This document shows positions 20,812 to 29,135 of a DNA stretch of 64,000 bases, piece after piece (the stretch's first letter is position 1; each line of letters begins with the position of its first letter). A program made the translations under genes and the position numbers. The stretch spans positions 478,001-542,000 of the forward strand of contig NZ_CP041242.1 in NCBI RefSeq assembly GCF_006547045.1, written 5' to 3'. This DNA is from Lysobacter alkalisoli (GTDB lineage: Bacteria > Pseudomonadota > Gammaproteobacteria > Xanthomonadales > Xanthomonadaceae). The notes below the pieces were generated by a model. That model ran no database searches. It was given only the letters and a program-made list of their open reading frames with translations, and was not told where the DNA came from.

Positions 20812-21561
20812 ATGGACCTGCACCAACTGCCGGTGGACAACGGGTTCCGCCTGCGTGGAAGCTCGGTGACGCGGGTGGAGACCTTCGTCGACGCGGCCTT
20901 TGCCTTTGCCGTGACCCTGCTGGTGGTTTCCTTCGGCGCGATGCCGGAAACCTTCGCCGAACTGTACGAGGCGTTGCGCCGGTTCCCGGCTTTCATTGCC
21001 GGGTTCGCGATCCTGGCCCTGTTCTGGCATGCCCATTACCGCTTCTGCCGGCGGCTCGGGCTGGAGAACACCGGGGTTGTCGTGCTGAGCCTGGCGCTGG
21101 TCGCGACGGCCCTGTTCTATGTGTACCCGTTGCGGATGGTGATGTCGGCGGCGATGCACTTCATGACTGCGGGCTGGGCGCCGAGCGAGTTCCGGGTGGA
21201 GAGTTTTGCCGAGTTCCGCCTGATCTTCGTGATCTACGGCGTGGGCTTTGCGACGCTTGCGATGTTGGTTGTGATACTCAACCGGCATGGCCTGCGGAAA
21301 GCTTCTGAATTGGGCCTGGATGCCGCCGAACGACTGATCCTGCGCTCGGAAGTGGTGGTGCATGCGGTCTACATCGGCTGCGCTGTGCTGTCGATGGTGC
21401 TTGCCCTGCTGCTGCCGGAAGGTCAGGGCTGGTGGCTGGCGCTGCCGGGGTTGGCTTACGGACTGATGGCAGTGATCCTGCCGGCTTATGGCTACCGCGT
21501 TGGGCGGCGGGTAGATGCCCGCCTCGCCGAGCGCGACGCATCGGAGAAGGGAGCTTCATGA
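20812..21561 (+). CDS. TMEM175-like potassium channel/DUF1211-type membrane protein
   Basis: A 249-residue protein with about six transmembrane helices. The first helix has RVETFVDAAFAFAVTLLVVS, which aligns with the RxxxFSDGVFA selectivity motif of prokaryotic TMEM175 K+ channels, although FVD replaces FSD. FWHAHYRFCRRL matches the conserved segment after helix 3. The start is the ATG at 20812 (MDLHQLPVDN); the frame is open upstream but that part overlaps the divergent reductase gene. Its stop overlaps the bioD start (ATGA), so the two are coupled without obvious functional link. Function as a channel is inferred from family only. Confidence 0.75.
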   Translation: MDLHQLPVDNGFRLRGSSVTRVETFVDAAFAFAVTLLVVSFGAMPETFAELYEALRRFPAFIAGFAILALFWHAHYRFCRRLGLENTGVVVLSLALVATALFYVYPLRMVMSAAMHFMTAGWAPSEFRVESFAEFRLIFVIYGVGFATLAMLVVILNRHGLRKASELGLDAAERLILRSEVVVHAVYIGCAVLSMVLALLLPEGQGWWLALPGLAYGLMAVILPAYGYRVGRRVDARLAERDASEKGAS

Positions 21562-22253
21562 TCGAAGGCGTTTATGTCACCGGCACCGATACCGGTATCG
21601 GCAAGTCCGTGGCCAGCGCCTGCCTGTTGCACGCGCTGCGCGCGCGCGGTCTGCGCGCGGTCGGGATGAAGCCGCTGGCCAGCGGCTGCGAGCGGACCGT
21701 TGACGGCTGGCGCAACGAGGATGCGTTGCTGCTTCAGGCAGCCAGCGATCCGGTTCCGGGCTATGACGACGTCAACCCGTTCGCGCTGCCCGAACCGCTG
21801 GCGCCGGAATTGGCCGCGCGTGCGGCCGGGGTCGAGGTCGCACTGGATCCGATCGCTGCCGCCTTCGGGCGTCTGTCCCGAAGTGCGGATCACGTGGTGG
21901 TCGAGGGTGTCGGCGGCTGGGCCGCGCCGCTGTCGGCGACGTTGGACCAGGTCGACCTGGTGCGCGCGCTGGACCTGCCGGTGGTGCTGGTGGTCGGCCT
22001 GCGGCTGGGCTGTATCAATCATGCCCGACTCACCGCGCGCGCGATCGAGGCCGATGGCCTGCGCCTGGCCGGCTGGATCGCCAACGGCATCGACCCGGAA
22101 ATGGCGCGGGCCGACGACAACTTCGCGTTGCTGCAGAGTCGCCTGCAAGCGCCGTGTCTCGGGCGCCTGCCGCACCTCGACGACCTGCGAATTCTGGCCG
22201 AAAAGACGCTGGCCGAGGTGCCGCTGGACGTGTCGGCGCTGCTGGATCGATAA
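21558..22253 (+). CDS. bioD: ATP-dependent dethiobiotin synthetase BioD
   Basis: BioD closes the ureido ring of dethiobiotin from diaminopelargonic acid, CO2 and ATP, the penultimate biotin step. The 231-residue protein has the P-loop GTDTGIGKS, the catalytic lysine segment GMKPLASGC, the acidic EGVGGWAAPL loop and VVGLRLGCINHARLT. The ATG at 21558 overlaps the stop of the upstream channel gene. The other bio genes are not adjacent, as is usual in this family. Length and motifs are normal. Confidence 0.95.
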   Translation: MIEGVYVTGTDTGIGKSVASACLLHALRARGLRAVGMKPLASGCERTVDGWRNEDALLLQAASDPVPGYDDVNPFALPEPLAPELAARAAGVEVALDPIAAAFGRLSRSADHVVVEGVGGWAAPLSATLDQVDLVRALDLPVVLVVGLRLGCINHARLTARAIEADGLRLAGWIANGIDPEMARADDNFALLQSRLQAPCLGRLPHLDDLRILAEKTLAEVPLDVSALLDR

Positions 22254-22262
22254 CCGATAACG

Positions 22263-22340
22263 GTAGCCCGGGCAAGGCGGAGCCGCACCCGGGACGTGTG
22301 TGCCCGAATCCCGGGTGCGGCTTTGCCTTACCCGGGCTAC
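22263..22340. repeat. GTAG-ended palindromic repeat (SMAG/REP type)
   Basis: The element starts GTAGCCCGGGCAAGGCGGAG and ends with the complementary CTTTGCCTTACCCGGGCTAC, with an inner stem CGCACCCGGGA/TCCCGGGTGCG. GTAG at the foot of the stem is the mark of SMAG repeats described in Stenotrophomonas and of RAYT-associated REPs. It lies just after bioD. A second copy is at 44525-44598. Confidence 0.85.
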
Positions 22341-22406
22341 GGAGGCTGGAATGCGAAGCCGGCCCTTCCCGGGATTCCGCTTCTGGGGCCACCAGTCATG
22401 TCCGAA

Positions 22407-22505
22407 CGCCGGGAGTGAAGGCCCTTGGGTGCGAAATCAAGGAGGAGGCGCCGGCCTTGGCCGGTGCCGGGGGACATTCGCATCCAAGGGCCTTCGCTCC
22501 CGGCG
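22407..22505 (+). repeat. Structured hairpin repeat, type I, copy A (candidate RNA motif)
   Basis: A 29-base arm (22407-22435) pairs throughout with 22477-22505, with two G-U wobbles. Inside lies an asymmetric internal loop, ATCAAGGAGGA (22436-22446) opposite GGGGGACA (22469-22476), capped by a 9-bp inner stem (22447-22455 with 22460-22468) and the loop CTTG. The same internal loop recurs in four other copies near 27.4, 27.6, 34.1 and 34.2 kb. It lies between the convergent bioD and RND permease genes. Confidence 0.85.
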
Positions 22506-22556
22506 CCCCGGTCATCCAGCAGGTCCGGCGCTTTCCCCTCGACTGGGCGAAGAACC

Positions 22557-22585
22557 AAAAAAAGCGGACGCATTGCTGCGTCCGC
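22557..22585 (-). terminator. Rho-independent terminator of the RND operon
   Basis: On the minus strand GCGGACGCA-GCAA-TGCGTCCGC (22564-22585) is followed by seven T residues. It lies 34 bases after the permease stop codon. Confidence 0.9.
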
Positions 22586-22619
22586 CTTCGTCGTGTTGCC
22601 TGTCCGGGCTACGGAATCG

Positions 22620-25600
22620 TTACGTCACCGGTTCCGGAATCGCTTCGATCTCGTCCCCGTGCCGCTGCGCCGAATGGTCCTGGGCCAGGTACAGGTAGAA
22701 CGCCGGCAGCACGAACAGGGTGAACAGCGTGCCGATGGTCATGCCGGAGGCGATCACCATACCCATCGAGAAGCGCGAGGCAGCGCCCGGGCCCTTGGCG
22801 AGCAGCAGCGGGAACATCGCGAACACCAGCGCGGCGGTGGTCATCAGCACCGGGCGCAGGCGGATCCCGGTGGCCTGCTCGATCGCCTCGCGCTTGCTCA
22901 GGCCCTGCTCGATCTGCAGCTTGTTGGCGAACTCCACGATCAGGATGCCGTGCTTGGAGATCACGCCCACCAGCGTCACCAGGCCGACCTGGGTGTAGAT
23001 GTTGATGCTCATGCCCGGGAATGCCTCGATTCCGGAGAAACCGAGGATGTTCGACAGCAGCGCCAGCACGTTGAGCGTCAGCAATGCGCCGCAGATCGCC
23101 ATCGGCACGGTCAACAGCATGATCAGCGCATCGCGGAAACTCTCGAACTGCGCCGACAGCACCAGATAGATGATGATCAGCGCCAGCCCCATCGTCACCA
23201 GCATCGCCGAGCCTTCCTGCTTGAACTGGCGCGACTCGCCGGCGTAGTCGACGCTGTAGCCTTGCGGCAATACTTCGTTGGCGGCTTTCTCCAGGATCGC
23301 CAGCGCCTCGCCCTTGCTCACGCCCGGGCGCGGGGCGAAGGTGATCGCCACCGCGTTGAGCTGCTGGAAGCGCTTGAGCGACTGCGGCTGCGTGCTCTCC
23401 TTCAGTGTCACCACGGTCGACAGCGGGATCAGCTCACCATCGCGGGTGCGGGTGTAGTAGTTCTCCAGATCGCTGGCATTGAGGCGGTCGCTGCGCTGCA
23501 CCTGCGGGATCACCCGGTACGAGCGGTTCTGCATCGCGAAGCGGTTGGTGTAGCCGCCCGACAGCAACGCCGCCATGTCGGCCGCGAGCGTGCGCATGTC
23601 GATGCCGAGCGAGGCCGCCTTGTCGCGGTCGATGTCCACCTCGATCCGCGGCTTGTCGATCTTCAGGTCCTTGTCGAGGAAGATGAAGCGCTTGCTCTCC
23701 ATCGCCCGCTGCAGGATCGCGTCGGCCAGTTCCGACAACTGGCTGAGGTCGCCGACGCCGCCGATCACGAATTCGCCACCGCCGTCACCGCCCGCGCTGG
23801 GCAGCGAGGGTGGCACCATCGCGAATACGTTCAGGCCGGTGACCTCGCTGATCTGCGGCTGCAGGCTCTGCTGCAGCACCTGGTTGGTCGAGCGCGAGCG
23901 CTCGCTCCAGGGCTTGAGCACGAAGCCGGCCATCGCCGACGGGCTGGCGCCGCCGCCGCCGCTGCCGAAGCCGCCGTTGAACAGGAAGTAATTGTCGACC
24001 TCCGGCACGGTCTTGGAGATCGCGGTGATCTCCTCGGTGTAGCGCTCCACGTAGTCGAGGGTGGCGTATGGGTCCGCCATCGCGATCGAGAAAATGAAGC
24101 CCTCGTCCTCGACCGGCGCCGGTTCCTTCGGTGCGGTGGCGTAGAGGAACCCGCACGACACCAATACGATGGCGCCGAACACGGCGATCACCGACTTGGT
24201 TTCCAGTGCGCCATGCAGCTTGCGCTGGTAGGCGCGTTGCAGCGTCTCGAACTTCTGGTCCAGCCAGGCCTCGAGACGGCCCTTCGGGTGTTCGGGATCG
24301 TGCTCCTTGAGGATCTTCGCGCTCATCATCGGCGACAGGGTCAGCGCGATCACGCCCGACAGCAGCACCGCGCCGGCCAGGGTGAAGGCGAACTCGGTGA
24401 ACAGCACGCCGGTCAGACCGCCCTGGAAGCCGATGGGTATGTACACCGCGACCAGGGTGGTGGTCATCGCGACCACCGGCCAGGCCAGCTCGCGCGCGCC
24501 CTTGAGCGCGGCGGCATGCGGCGTCATGCCCTCCTCGATGTGGCGGTGGATGTTCTCCAGCACGATGATCGCGTCATCGACCACGATGCCGATCGCCAGC
24601 ACCATTGCCAGCAGCGTCAGCAGATTGATGGTGAAGCCCATCAGCATCATCAGGAACAGCGCGCCGACCAGCGATAGCGGCACCGCGATCGCCGGGATCA
24701 GCACGCTGCGCAGCGAGCCCAGGAACAGGAAGATCACCACGATCACGATGATCACCGCCTCCACGATCGTACTCACCACCTCGTCGATGGCTTCCTGGAT
24801 CGACTCGGTACTGTCGTAGGGGACGGAGCCCTTGATGCCCTGCGGCAGTTGCGGAATGATCTGCTCGTCCCACAGCGTGCGCACGTCCTTGATCACGTCG
24901 AGCGAGTTGGCGTCCGGCGACACGAAGACGCCGACGAAGGTCGCAGCCTCGCCGTTCATGCGCACCGAGGTACCGTAGCTCTCCGATCCCAGCATCACGT
25001 CGGCGATGTCGCCCAGGCGCACGATCGCGCCGTCCTGCTCGCGGATCACCAGCTTCTGGAATTCCTCCGGCGTGCGCAGGTCGGTGCGCGCGGTCATGTC
25101 GATCGCGACCATCTGACCCTTGGTCGAACCCACCGCGGCCAGCACGTTGTTCGACTGCAGCGCGGTGGAGACGTCGCTGGCGGTGACCTGGAGTGCAGTC
25201 ATGCGGTCAGGCTTGAGCCACACCCGCATCGCGAACGTGCCGGCGCCGAGGATGTCGGCGCGCTGCACGCCCGGCACCGTGACCAGCTTGGGCTGGATCA
25301 CCCGGGTCAGGTAATCGGTGATCTGGTTGTTGTCGAGCGTTTCGCTGGCGAAGGACAGATACATCGCCGCGATCTGCTGACCCTGCTGCAGGTCGATCAC
25401 GGGATCCTCGGATTCCGGCGGCAGCTGCCCACGCATCTTGTTGACCTTGGCCGCGATCTGGGTCAGCGCCTCGTTCGGGTCCTGGTCCAGGCGGATGTAG
25501 GCCGAGATCGAGCTGACCCCGGCCGAGCTGGTCGAGGTCATGTAATCGATGCCCTCGGCGCTGGCGATCTCGCGCTCCAGCGGCGTGGTGATGAAGCCTT

Positions 25601-25778
25601 CGATCAGGTCGGCGTCGGCACCGAAGTAGGTGGTGTTGACGGTGACCACGGCGTTGCGCAACTCGGGGTACTGGCGCACGTTCAACTCGCTGTAGGCGCG
25701 CAGGCCGAACAACAGGATGAACAGATTGAGGACGATCGCCAGGACCGGCTTGTTGATGAAGATATCGGTGAATTTCAT
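22620..25778 (-). CDS. RND efflux pump inner-membrane transporter (HAE1/MexB-AcrB class)
   Basis: A 1052-residue proton-driven multidrug exporter. It starts MKFTDIFINKPVLAIVLNLF, has two large periplasmic loops, and the helix-4 proton-relay aspartates in AIGIVVDDAIIVLENIHRHI. RLRPVLMTTAALVFAMFPLL and LIIYLVLSAQFESFRDALIM are typical HAE1 segments. The adaptor gene lies 151 bases upstream on the same strand across a REP-like repeat, and a terminator follows. No outer-membrane channel gene is present, so the pump probably borrows a TolC-type protein. A Gly-rich insertion (FGSGGGGASPSAMAG) in the second loop resembles MexI/MexF-like pumps more than AcrB; substrates are not predictable. Confidence 0.93.
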   Translation of the reverse strand: MKFTDIFINKPVLAIVLNLFILLFGLRAYSELNVRQYPELRNAVVTVNTTYFGADADLIEGFITTPLEREIASAEGIDYMTSTSSAGVSSISAYIRLDQDPNEALTQIAAKVNKMRGQLPPESEDPVIDLQQGQQIAAMYLSFASETLDNNQITDYLTRVIQPKLVTVPGVQRADILGAGTFAMRVWLKPDRMTALQVTASDVSTALQSNNVLAAVGSTKGQMVAIDMTARTDLRTPEEFQKLVIREQDGAIVRLGDIADVMLGSESYGTSVRMNGEAATFVGVFVSPDANSLDVIKDVRTLWDEQIIPQLPQGIKGSVPYDSTESIQEAIDEVVSTIVEAVIIVIVVIFLFLGSLRSVLIPAIAVPLSLVGALFLMMLMGFTINLLTLLAMVLAIGIVVDDAIIVLENIHRHIEEGMTPHAAALKGARELAWPVVAMTTTLVAVYIPIGFQGGLTGVLFTEFAFTLAGAVLLSGVIALTLSPMMSAKILKEHDPEHPKGRLEAWLDQKFETLQRAYQRKLHGALETKSVIAVFGAIVLVSCGFLYATAPKEPAPVEDEGFIFSIAMADPYATLDYVERYTEEITAISKTVPEVDNYFLFNGGFGSGGGGASPSAMAGFVLKPWSERSRSTNQVLQQSLQPQISEVTGLNVFAMVPPSLPSAGGDGGGEFVIGGVGDLSQLSELADAILQRAMESKRFIFLDKDLKIDKPRIEVDIDRDKAASLGIDMRTLAADMAALLSGGYTNRFAMQNRSYRVIPQVQRSDRLNASDLENYYTRTRDGELIPLSTVVTLKESTQPQSLKRFQQLNAVAITFAPRPGVSKGEALAILEKAANEVLPQGYSVDYAGESRQFKQEGSAMLVTMGLALIIIYLVLSAQFESFRDALIMLLTVPMAICGALLTLNVLALLSNILGFSGIEAFPGMSINIYTQVGLVTLVGVISKHGILIVEFANKLQIEQGLSKREAIEQATGIRLRPVLMTTAALVFAMFPLLLAKGPGAASRFSMGMVIASGMTIGTLFTLFVLPAFYLYLAQDHSAQRHGDEIEAIPEPVT

Positions 25779-25837
25779 GCGAGCGGCCTTGTGGGGGTGG
25801 CGCTGTGGGATTCTGATGTGAGGCCTCTTTCTGCTCG

Positions 25838-25920
25838 TCGCTCCCGCGAAGGCGGGAGCCCATGGACTTGGATGTTGGTGGGTTCAACGTCCATGGATCC
25901 CCGCCTGCGCGGGGATGACG
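25838..25920. repeat. Composite REP-like repeat between adaptor and permease genes
   Basis: Two small hairpins (GCTCCCGC-GAAG-GCGGGAGC near 25840-25859 and ATCCCCGCC/GGGGAT near 25896-25915) flank a CCATGGAC/GTCCATGG inverted pair. The CCCGCGAAGGCGGG and CGGGGATGACGG motifs are the repeat type also found at 5148 and 49061. Being inside an operon, it may lower permease expression relative to the adaptor. Confidence 0.7.
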
Positions 25921-25929
25921 GGCAGAAAA

Positions 25930-27120
25930 TCAGCGGTTCTCCGGACGTGGCTGCTCGTCCGCAGCCGGTTGCACCTTGTTGTTGAGGGTGACTTCGGCAT
26001 CGTTGCGCAGCTTCAGCAGGCCGCTGGTCACGACCTCATCGCCGGGTTCCAGCCCCTCGGTGACCACGATCAGGTCGCCACGGGTCGTGCCGGTCTTGAT
26101 GAAACGCTGGCTCACGGTGAGCTTGTCGCCGGTCAGCGGATTGCCCTGCATGTCCTTTTCGCCCTCCGCACGCGGGGTCCTGTCGATCACGAACACCGCG
26201 TTGCCATAGGGGTTGAAGCTGACCGCGGTCTGCGGGATCACCATCACCTCGCGCTCGCTGCCCAGGGAGAAGCCGACTTTGGCGAAGCTGCCCGGACGCA
26301 GTGCGCCATCGGGGTTCTGGAACGTGGCCTGCACCTTGAAGTTGCGGGTGCTGGAATCGACCAGCGGCTCGATCGCGGTGACCTCGCCCTCGAACACCTG
26401 GCCGGGCAACGCGTCGACGGTGGCCTGGACCTTGCCGCCTTCCCTGACCTTGCCCATCTGCTGTTCCGGCAGGCTGAAATCGAGGTAGATCGGGTCCAGC
26501 TGTTGCAGGCTGACGATGGCCGTGCCGGGCGAGACGTACTGGCCCAGGTTGACCTTGCGGATGCCGAGCACACCGGAGAACGGCGCACGGATGGTTTTTT
26601 GTGCGATCAGCGCGCGTTGCGCGTCTGCCTGCGCCTGTGCGGTGGCTGCGGCGGTGGCATGCTGCTGCGCCTCGTCCCGCGACACCAACTGCTCGCGGGC
26701 CAGCTGCTGCCAGCGGTCGCGCTGCGTGGCGGCCAGGCGGGCGGACGCCTCCAGCGATTTCAGCGTGGCTTCCTCGTTGGCGGTGTTCAGCCGCACCAGC
26801 ACCGTGCCGGCCTTGACCGGTTGTCCGGCGTCGAACTCGAGCGAGCGGATCACGCCGCCGGCTTCGGTGGTGACGTCGGTGCCATTGACCGCGACGAAGG
26901 TACCCACGGATTCGCCCGCGTCGTTCCACTGCTGGGTCTGGACGATGGCCGAGCTGACCGCGACCGCCGGCTGCGGCATGTTGTCGAAGAACTTGTTGGT
27001 CTGCGCGGCGAAGAACGCCTTGACCGCAAACACGCCGCCGAACACGACGATCGCGCCGATCAACATCAGGATCATGCGCTTGCGCGTGGAAGGGGGGCGC
27101 TTGTCTGCATATTTCGGCAT
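25930..27120 (-). CDS. RND efflux periplasmic adaptor (membrane fusion protein)
   Basis: A 396-residue adaptor for the downstream RND pump. After MPKYADKRPPSTRKR comes one membrane-anchoring helix (MILMLIGAIVVFGGVFAVKA), then lipoyl halves (GGVIRSLEFDAGQPVKAGTV and IRAPFSGVLGIRKVNLGQYV), a helical hairpin rich in Ala and Gln (about 105-165), a beta-barrel (LRPGSFAKVGFSL) and a membrane-proximal domain. The start is placed at 27120, with GAGG 9 bases upstream; an ATG at 27177 is in frame but adds a poorly conserved stretch. It is the first gene of the operon and has an operator-like palindrome about 100 bases upstream. Confidence 0.92.
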   Translation of the reverse strand: MPKYADKRPPSTRKRMILMLIGAIVVFGGVFAVKAFFAAQTNKFFDNMPQPAVAVSSAIVQTQQWNDAGESVGTFVAVNGTDVTTEAGGVIRSLEFDAGQPVKAGTVLVRLNTANEEATLKSLEASARLAATQRDRWQQLAREQLVSRDEAQQHATAAATAQAQADAQRALIAQKTIRAPFSGVLGIRKVNLGQYVSPGTAIVSLQQLDPIYLDFSLPEQQMGKVREGGKVQATVDALPGQVFEGEVTAIEPLVDSSTRNFKVQATFQNPDGALRPGSFAKVGFSLGSEREVMVIPQTAVSFNPYGNAVFVIDRTPRAEGEKDMQGNPLTGDKLTVSQRFIKTGTTRGDLIVVTEGLEPGDEVVTSGLLKLRNDAEVTLNNKVQPAADEQPRPENR

Positions 27121-27217
27121 GGGGGAAGCCTCGCGGCGATGGCGCCGGTAGTGGTGGAGCAGGTGGGGTGACGCCATGGTCCGGACAATGCCGGACGGCG
27201 CCCACTCCCATTAGTTT

Positions 27218-27237
27218 ACTGAACCAATGGGTCCAGT
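27218..27237. promoter_or_regulatory. Operator-like palindrome upstream of the RND operon
   Basis: ACTGGACCCATTGGTTCAGT (minus strand) is an imperfect 20-bp palindrome: 8 of 10 positions match between halves (ACTG-ACC-A). Size and position, about 100 bases before the adaptor start, fit a TetR-type operator. No TetR gene lies nearby, so the regulator would be encoded elsewhere. Confidence 0.5.
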
Positions 27238-27388
27238 ATTGTGGAGGTGAACCGGCCGGCGATCAATCCTGCAACCAATAACAGGCTCTAAAGACACATG
27301 CTGCAAAGGCAAACGTAGTGCGCGGACAATAAAGAAGAGTTCTTCCCCTGATTGAGGGAAAAGCGCCGGATCTGTTGGATGACTGGAG

Positions 27389-27487
27389 CGCCGGGGGCGA
27401 AGGCCCTTGGATGCGAATGTCCCCCGGCACCGGCCAGGGCCGGCGCCTCCTCCTTGATTTCGCACCCAAGGGCCTTCGCCCCCGGCG
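27389..27487 (-). repeat. Structured hairpin repeat, type I, copy B1
   Basis: On the minus strand this is nearly identical to copy A: 29-bp outer stem (27459-27487 with 27389-27417), internal loop ATCAAGGAGGA opposite GGGGGACA, and a 9-bp inner stem with loop CCTG. The single non-Watson-Crick outer pair is G-U on this strand but A-C on the other. It is back to back with copy B2, 86 bases away. Confidence 0.85.
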
Positions 27488-27573
27488 TTCCGACATGAAT
27501 GATGGTCCTGGAAGCGGACTTCCGGGGGGAGGGCCGACTTCGCGTTCCAGCGTGGCCGCGCGACCCGAGGTGG

Positions 27574-27657
27574 CCTGCCGGCCTTGACGGCGAAATCAAG
27601 GAGGAGGCCGCCGCCACGGGCGGCGGCCGGGGGACATTCGCCGTCAAGGCCGGCAGG
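27574..27657 (+). repeat. Structured hairpin repeat, type II, copy B2
   Basis: The outer arms (27574-27594 and 27637-27657, a perfect 21-bp stem) have a different sequence from type I, as does the 10-bp inner stem (27606-27615 with 27619-27628). The internal loop, ATCAAGGAGGA opposite GGGGGACA, is exactly the same. So the stems have changed while pairing and loop were kept. The surrounding stretch 27121-27857 has no gene; besides this pair it holds the operator-like site and the phasin terminator. Confidence 0.85.
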
Positions 27658-27761
27658 TCGCGTCGGGACAGTCAGGTAGCGGCGAGTACCGGCGGTCGAA
27701 CGCAAACGGTAGCGTCCACGCCTTCGCTGAAGGCGATCTCCGCGATCAGGCGAAGAACCAT

Positions 27762-27792
27762 AAAAAAACCCGGCAGCCGAAGCTGCCGGGTT
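27762..27792 (-). terminator. Rho-independent terminator of the phasin gene
   Basis: On the minus strand AACCCGGCAGC-TTCG-GCTGCCGGG is followed by a run of T. The loop is a stable TTCG tetraloop. It lies about 65 bases after the phasin stop codon. Confidence 0.93.
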
Positions 27793-27857
27793 GGATCCAG
27801 ACGCGGCGGAGGGAGGGAGCCCGTGCGCCTGGAGAAACGGTACGCTTTGTCGCTTTA

Positions 27858-28256
27858 TTACTTTGCGGCCTTGGCGGCTGCCTTGGTGGCCTTCTCGACG
27901 TTGGCCTGCGCGGTCTTGGCGGCCGACTCGAACTGGCCCTTGGTCAGCTCGGCGATCGCCTCGTTGGTCTTCAGGGTGCGGCCGACGGCCTCCTGGCCGG
28001 TGCTCACTGCACGCTCGACGTTCTCGCGTGCAACCTGCACGCCCTTCGGCCACAGGGCCTTGAGGCCGTCGAAGTCACGGGCCTCGGTGGCCTCTTCGAA
28101 GAAGGCGAAGGTCGCGGTGGCGCGTTCCTCGACCGCAGCCAGCTGCAGGCCGAAGAGGGCCTCGGCATTCTCGAGGGTCAGGCGGTTGATCTGTGCGGCG
28201 GTGTCCGCGAACTGGCGCGTCGCGGCGATGAACTGCTCATTGAACTGCGGGTACAT
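27858..28256 (-). CDS. Phasin family protein (polyhydroxyalkanoate granule-associated)
   Basis: A 132-residue helical protein that fits the phasin family: amphipathic helices throughout, MYPQFNEQFIAATRQFADTA at the start, FEEATEARDFDGLKAL in the middle and an Ala/Lys-rich tail (VEKATKAAAKAAK) like those of granule- or nucleoid-associated phasins. Phasins coat PHA granules and limit their fusion. No PHA synthase gene is near, and small phasin-like proteins also occur in strains without PHA, so the role is uncertain. The promoter has a strong dyad over its -35, and the gene ends at a clear terminator, so it is monocistronic. Confidence 0.85.
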   Translation of the reverse strand: MYPQFNEQFIAATRQFADTAAQINRLTLENAEALFGLQLAAVEERATATFAFFEEATEARDFDGLKALWPKGVQVARENVERAVSTGQEAVGRTLKTNEAIAELTKGQFESAAKTAQANVEKATKAAAKAAK

Positions 28257-28307
28257 GACGAACTCCTGCTCGGGGGAACACCGACGGGATGCCGGTTTGT
28301 GCGTTGC

Positions 28308-28339
28308 AGCATATCCCCCTTTTTGTTGCGATGCAACAA
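28308..28339 (-). promoter_or_regulatory. Phasin promoter with overlapping operator-like dyad
   Basis: Minus strand: -35 TTGCAT (28331-28336), 17-base spacer, -10 TATGCT (28308-28313). The -35 is inside the dyad TTGTTGC-GAT-GCAACAA-like repeat at 28323-28339 (7-bp arms, 3-base centre). A repressor such as PhaR is a reasonable guess because PhaR sites are TGC/GCA-rich; this is inference. Confidence 0.55.
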
Positions 28340-28412
28340 CGGCAGGCGGCCGTCGGATTGCCGTTCAGCTTCGATCACTAAAGTGCTGAAGAATCAATGA
28401 GTTGTGTGACGC

Positions 28413-28766
28413 TCAGCCGCGGTAGCGGCAGCCCGAGGTGCAGGTTTCGTGCACCACGACCTCGCTCAGCAGTGGCAGGGCCGGCTTGAGCCGTTCCCAG
28501 ATCCAGACCGCCAGACGCTCGCTGGTCGGGTTCTCCAGGCCCTCGATGTCATTGAGGTAGTGATGGTCGAGCCGGTCGTACAGCGGCTGGAAGGCCTGCT
28601 TCACGTCAGCGAAATCCATCACCCAGCCGGCTGTCGGGTCCAACTCGCCGGACAGGTGGATCTCGACCCGGAACGAATGCCCGTGCAGGCGCGCGCACTT
28701 GTGACCTTCCGGCACGTTGGGCAGGCGGTGCGCGGCTTCGATCGTGAAGACCTTGAAGATGTCCAT
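28413..28766 (-). CDS. queD: 6-carboxy-5,6,7,8-tetrahydropterin synthase QueD
   Basis: QueD converts 7,8-dihydroneopterin triphosphate to carboxytetrahydropterin in the queuosine/7-deazaguanine pathway. The 117-residue protein has the zinc histidines in EAAHRL and [13 protein letters not shown], the catalytic Cys in [17 protein letters not shown] and the C-terminal [15 protein letters not shown] with the conserved Glu. Length fits bacterial QueD rather than the longer eukaryotic PTPS. It is monocistronic; no other que genes are near. Confidence 0.93.
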   Translation of the reverse strand: MDIFKVFTIEAAHRLPNVPEGHKCARLHGHSFRVEIHLSGELDPTAGWVMDFADVKQAFQPLYDRLDHHYLNDIEGLENPTSERLAVWIWERLKPALPLLSEVVVHETCTSGCRYRG

Positions 28767-28821
28767 GGCTGGAACCTCGGATCGGCGAAGCGCCCGTCAC
28801 GCTGCGCGAAACAGTTTGGCC

Positions 28822-28852
28822 GGAAACGACAAGGCCCGCGAGACCGCGGGCC
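28822..28852 (-). terminator. Probable terminator of tRNA-Met
   Basis: On the minus strand GGCCCGC-GGTCTC-GCGGGCC is followed by TTGTCGTTTCC. It lies about 60 bases after the tRNA 3' end and before queD on the same strand. The T tract is interrupted, so it may be only partly efficient. Confidence 0.6.
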
Positions 28853-28913
28853 GGAGCATGCTTCTAGCTGGATGGGCTCGTAGCCGCATGGCTTTCGCCG
28901 CGTCGTCGGGCGA

Positions 28914-28990
28914 TGGTGGCTATGGGTGGACTCGAACCACCGACCCCGTCATTATGAGTGACGTGCTCTAACCGGCTGAGCTACATAGCC
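28914..28990 (-). tRNA. tRNA-Met (anticodon CAT, elongator type)
   Basis: A 77-base cloverleaf on the minus strand: acceptor GGCTATG pairs with CATAGCC, the D arm is GCTCAGCCGGTTAGAGC, the anticodon stem CGTCA/TGACG encloses CTCATAA with anticodon CAT, and the T arm carries GGTTCGAGTCC. The 3' CCA is encoded (TGG at 28914-28916 on the plus strand). A fully paired acceptor end and lack of the initiator-type GGG/CCC anticodon stem argue for elongator Met; a lysidine-modified tRNA-Ile with the same anticodon is the less likely alternative. Confidence 0.95.
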
Positions 28991-29135
28991 ATGGGGCGAA
29001 CCGCGAATTTTTCCTGTTATCGGGGATGTTGTCAATCATCGTGAAGTGCGCGGCAGGGCGGCTTGTGGTGCCGGCGGCGGCGTGGCAGAGTCGATGCCAG
29101 TGACGCAAGTCAAATGAATTCCGGGAGTCCGCATC

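Noticed and set aside
22425..24677. Open plus-strand frame running from the hairpin repeat through the RND permease region
   Set aside because: It is antisense to the permease, begins in repeat DNA and has no domain; the AAGGAGG of the repeat is not followed by a credible start.
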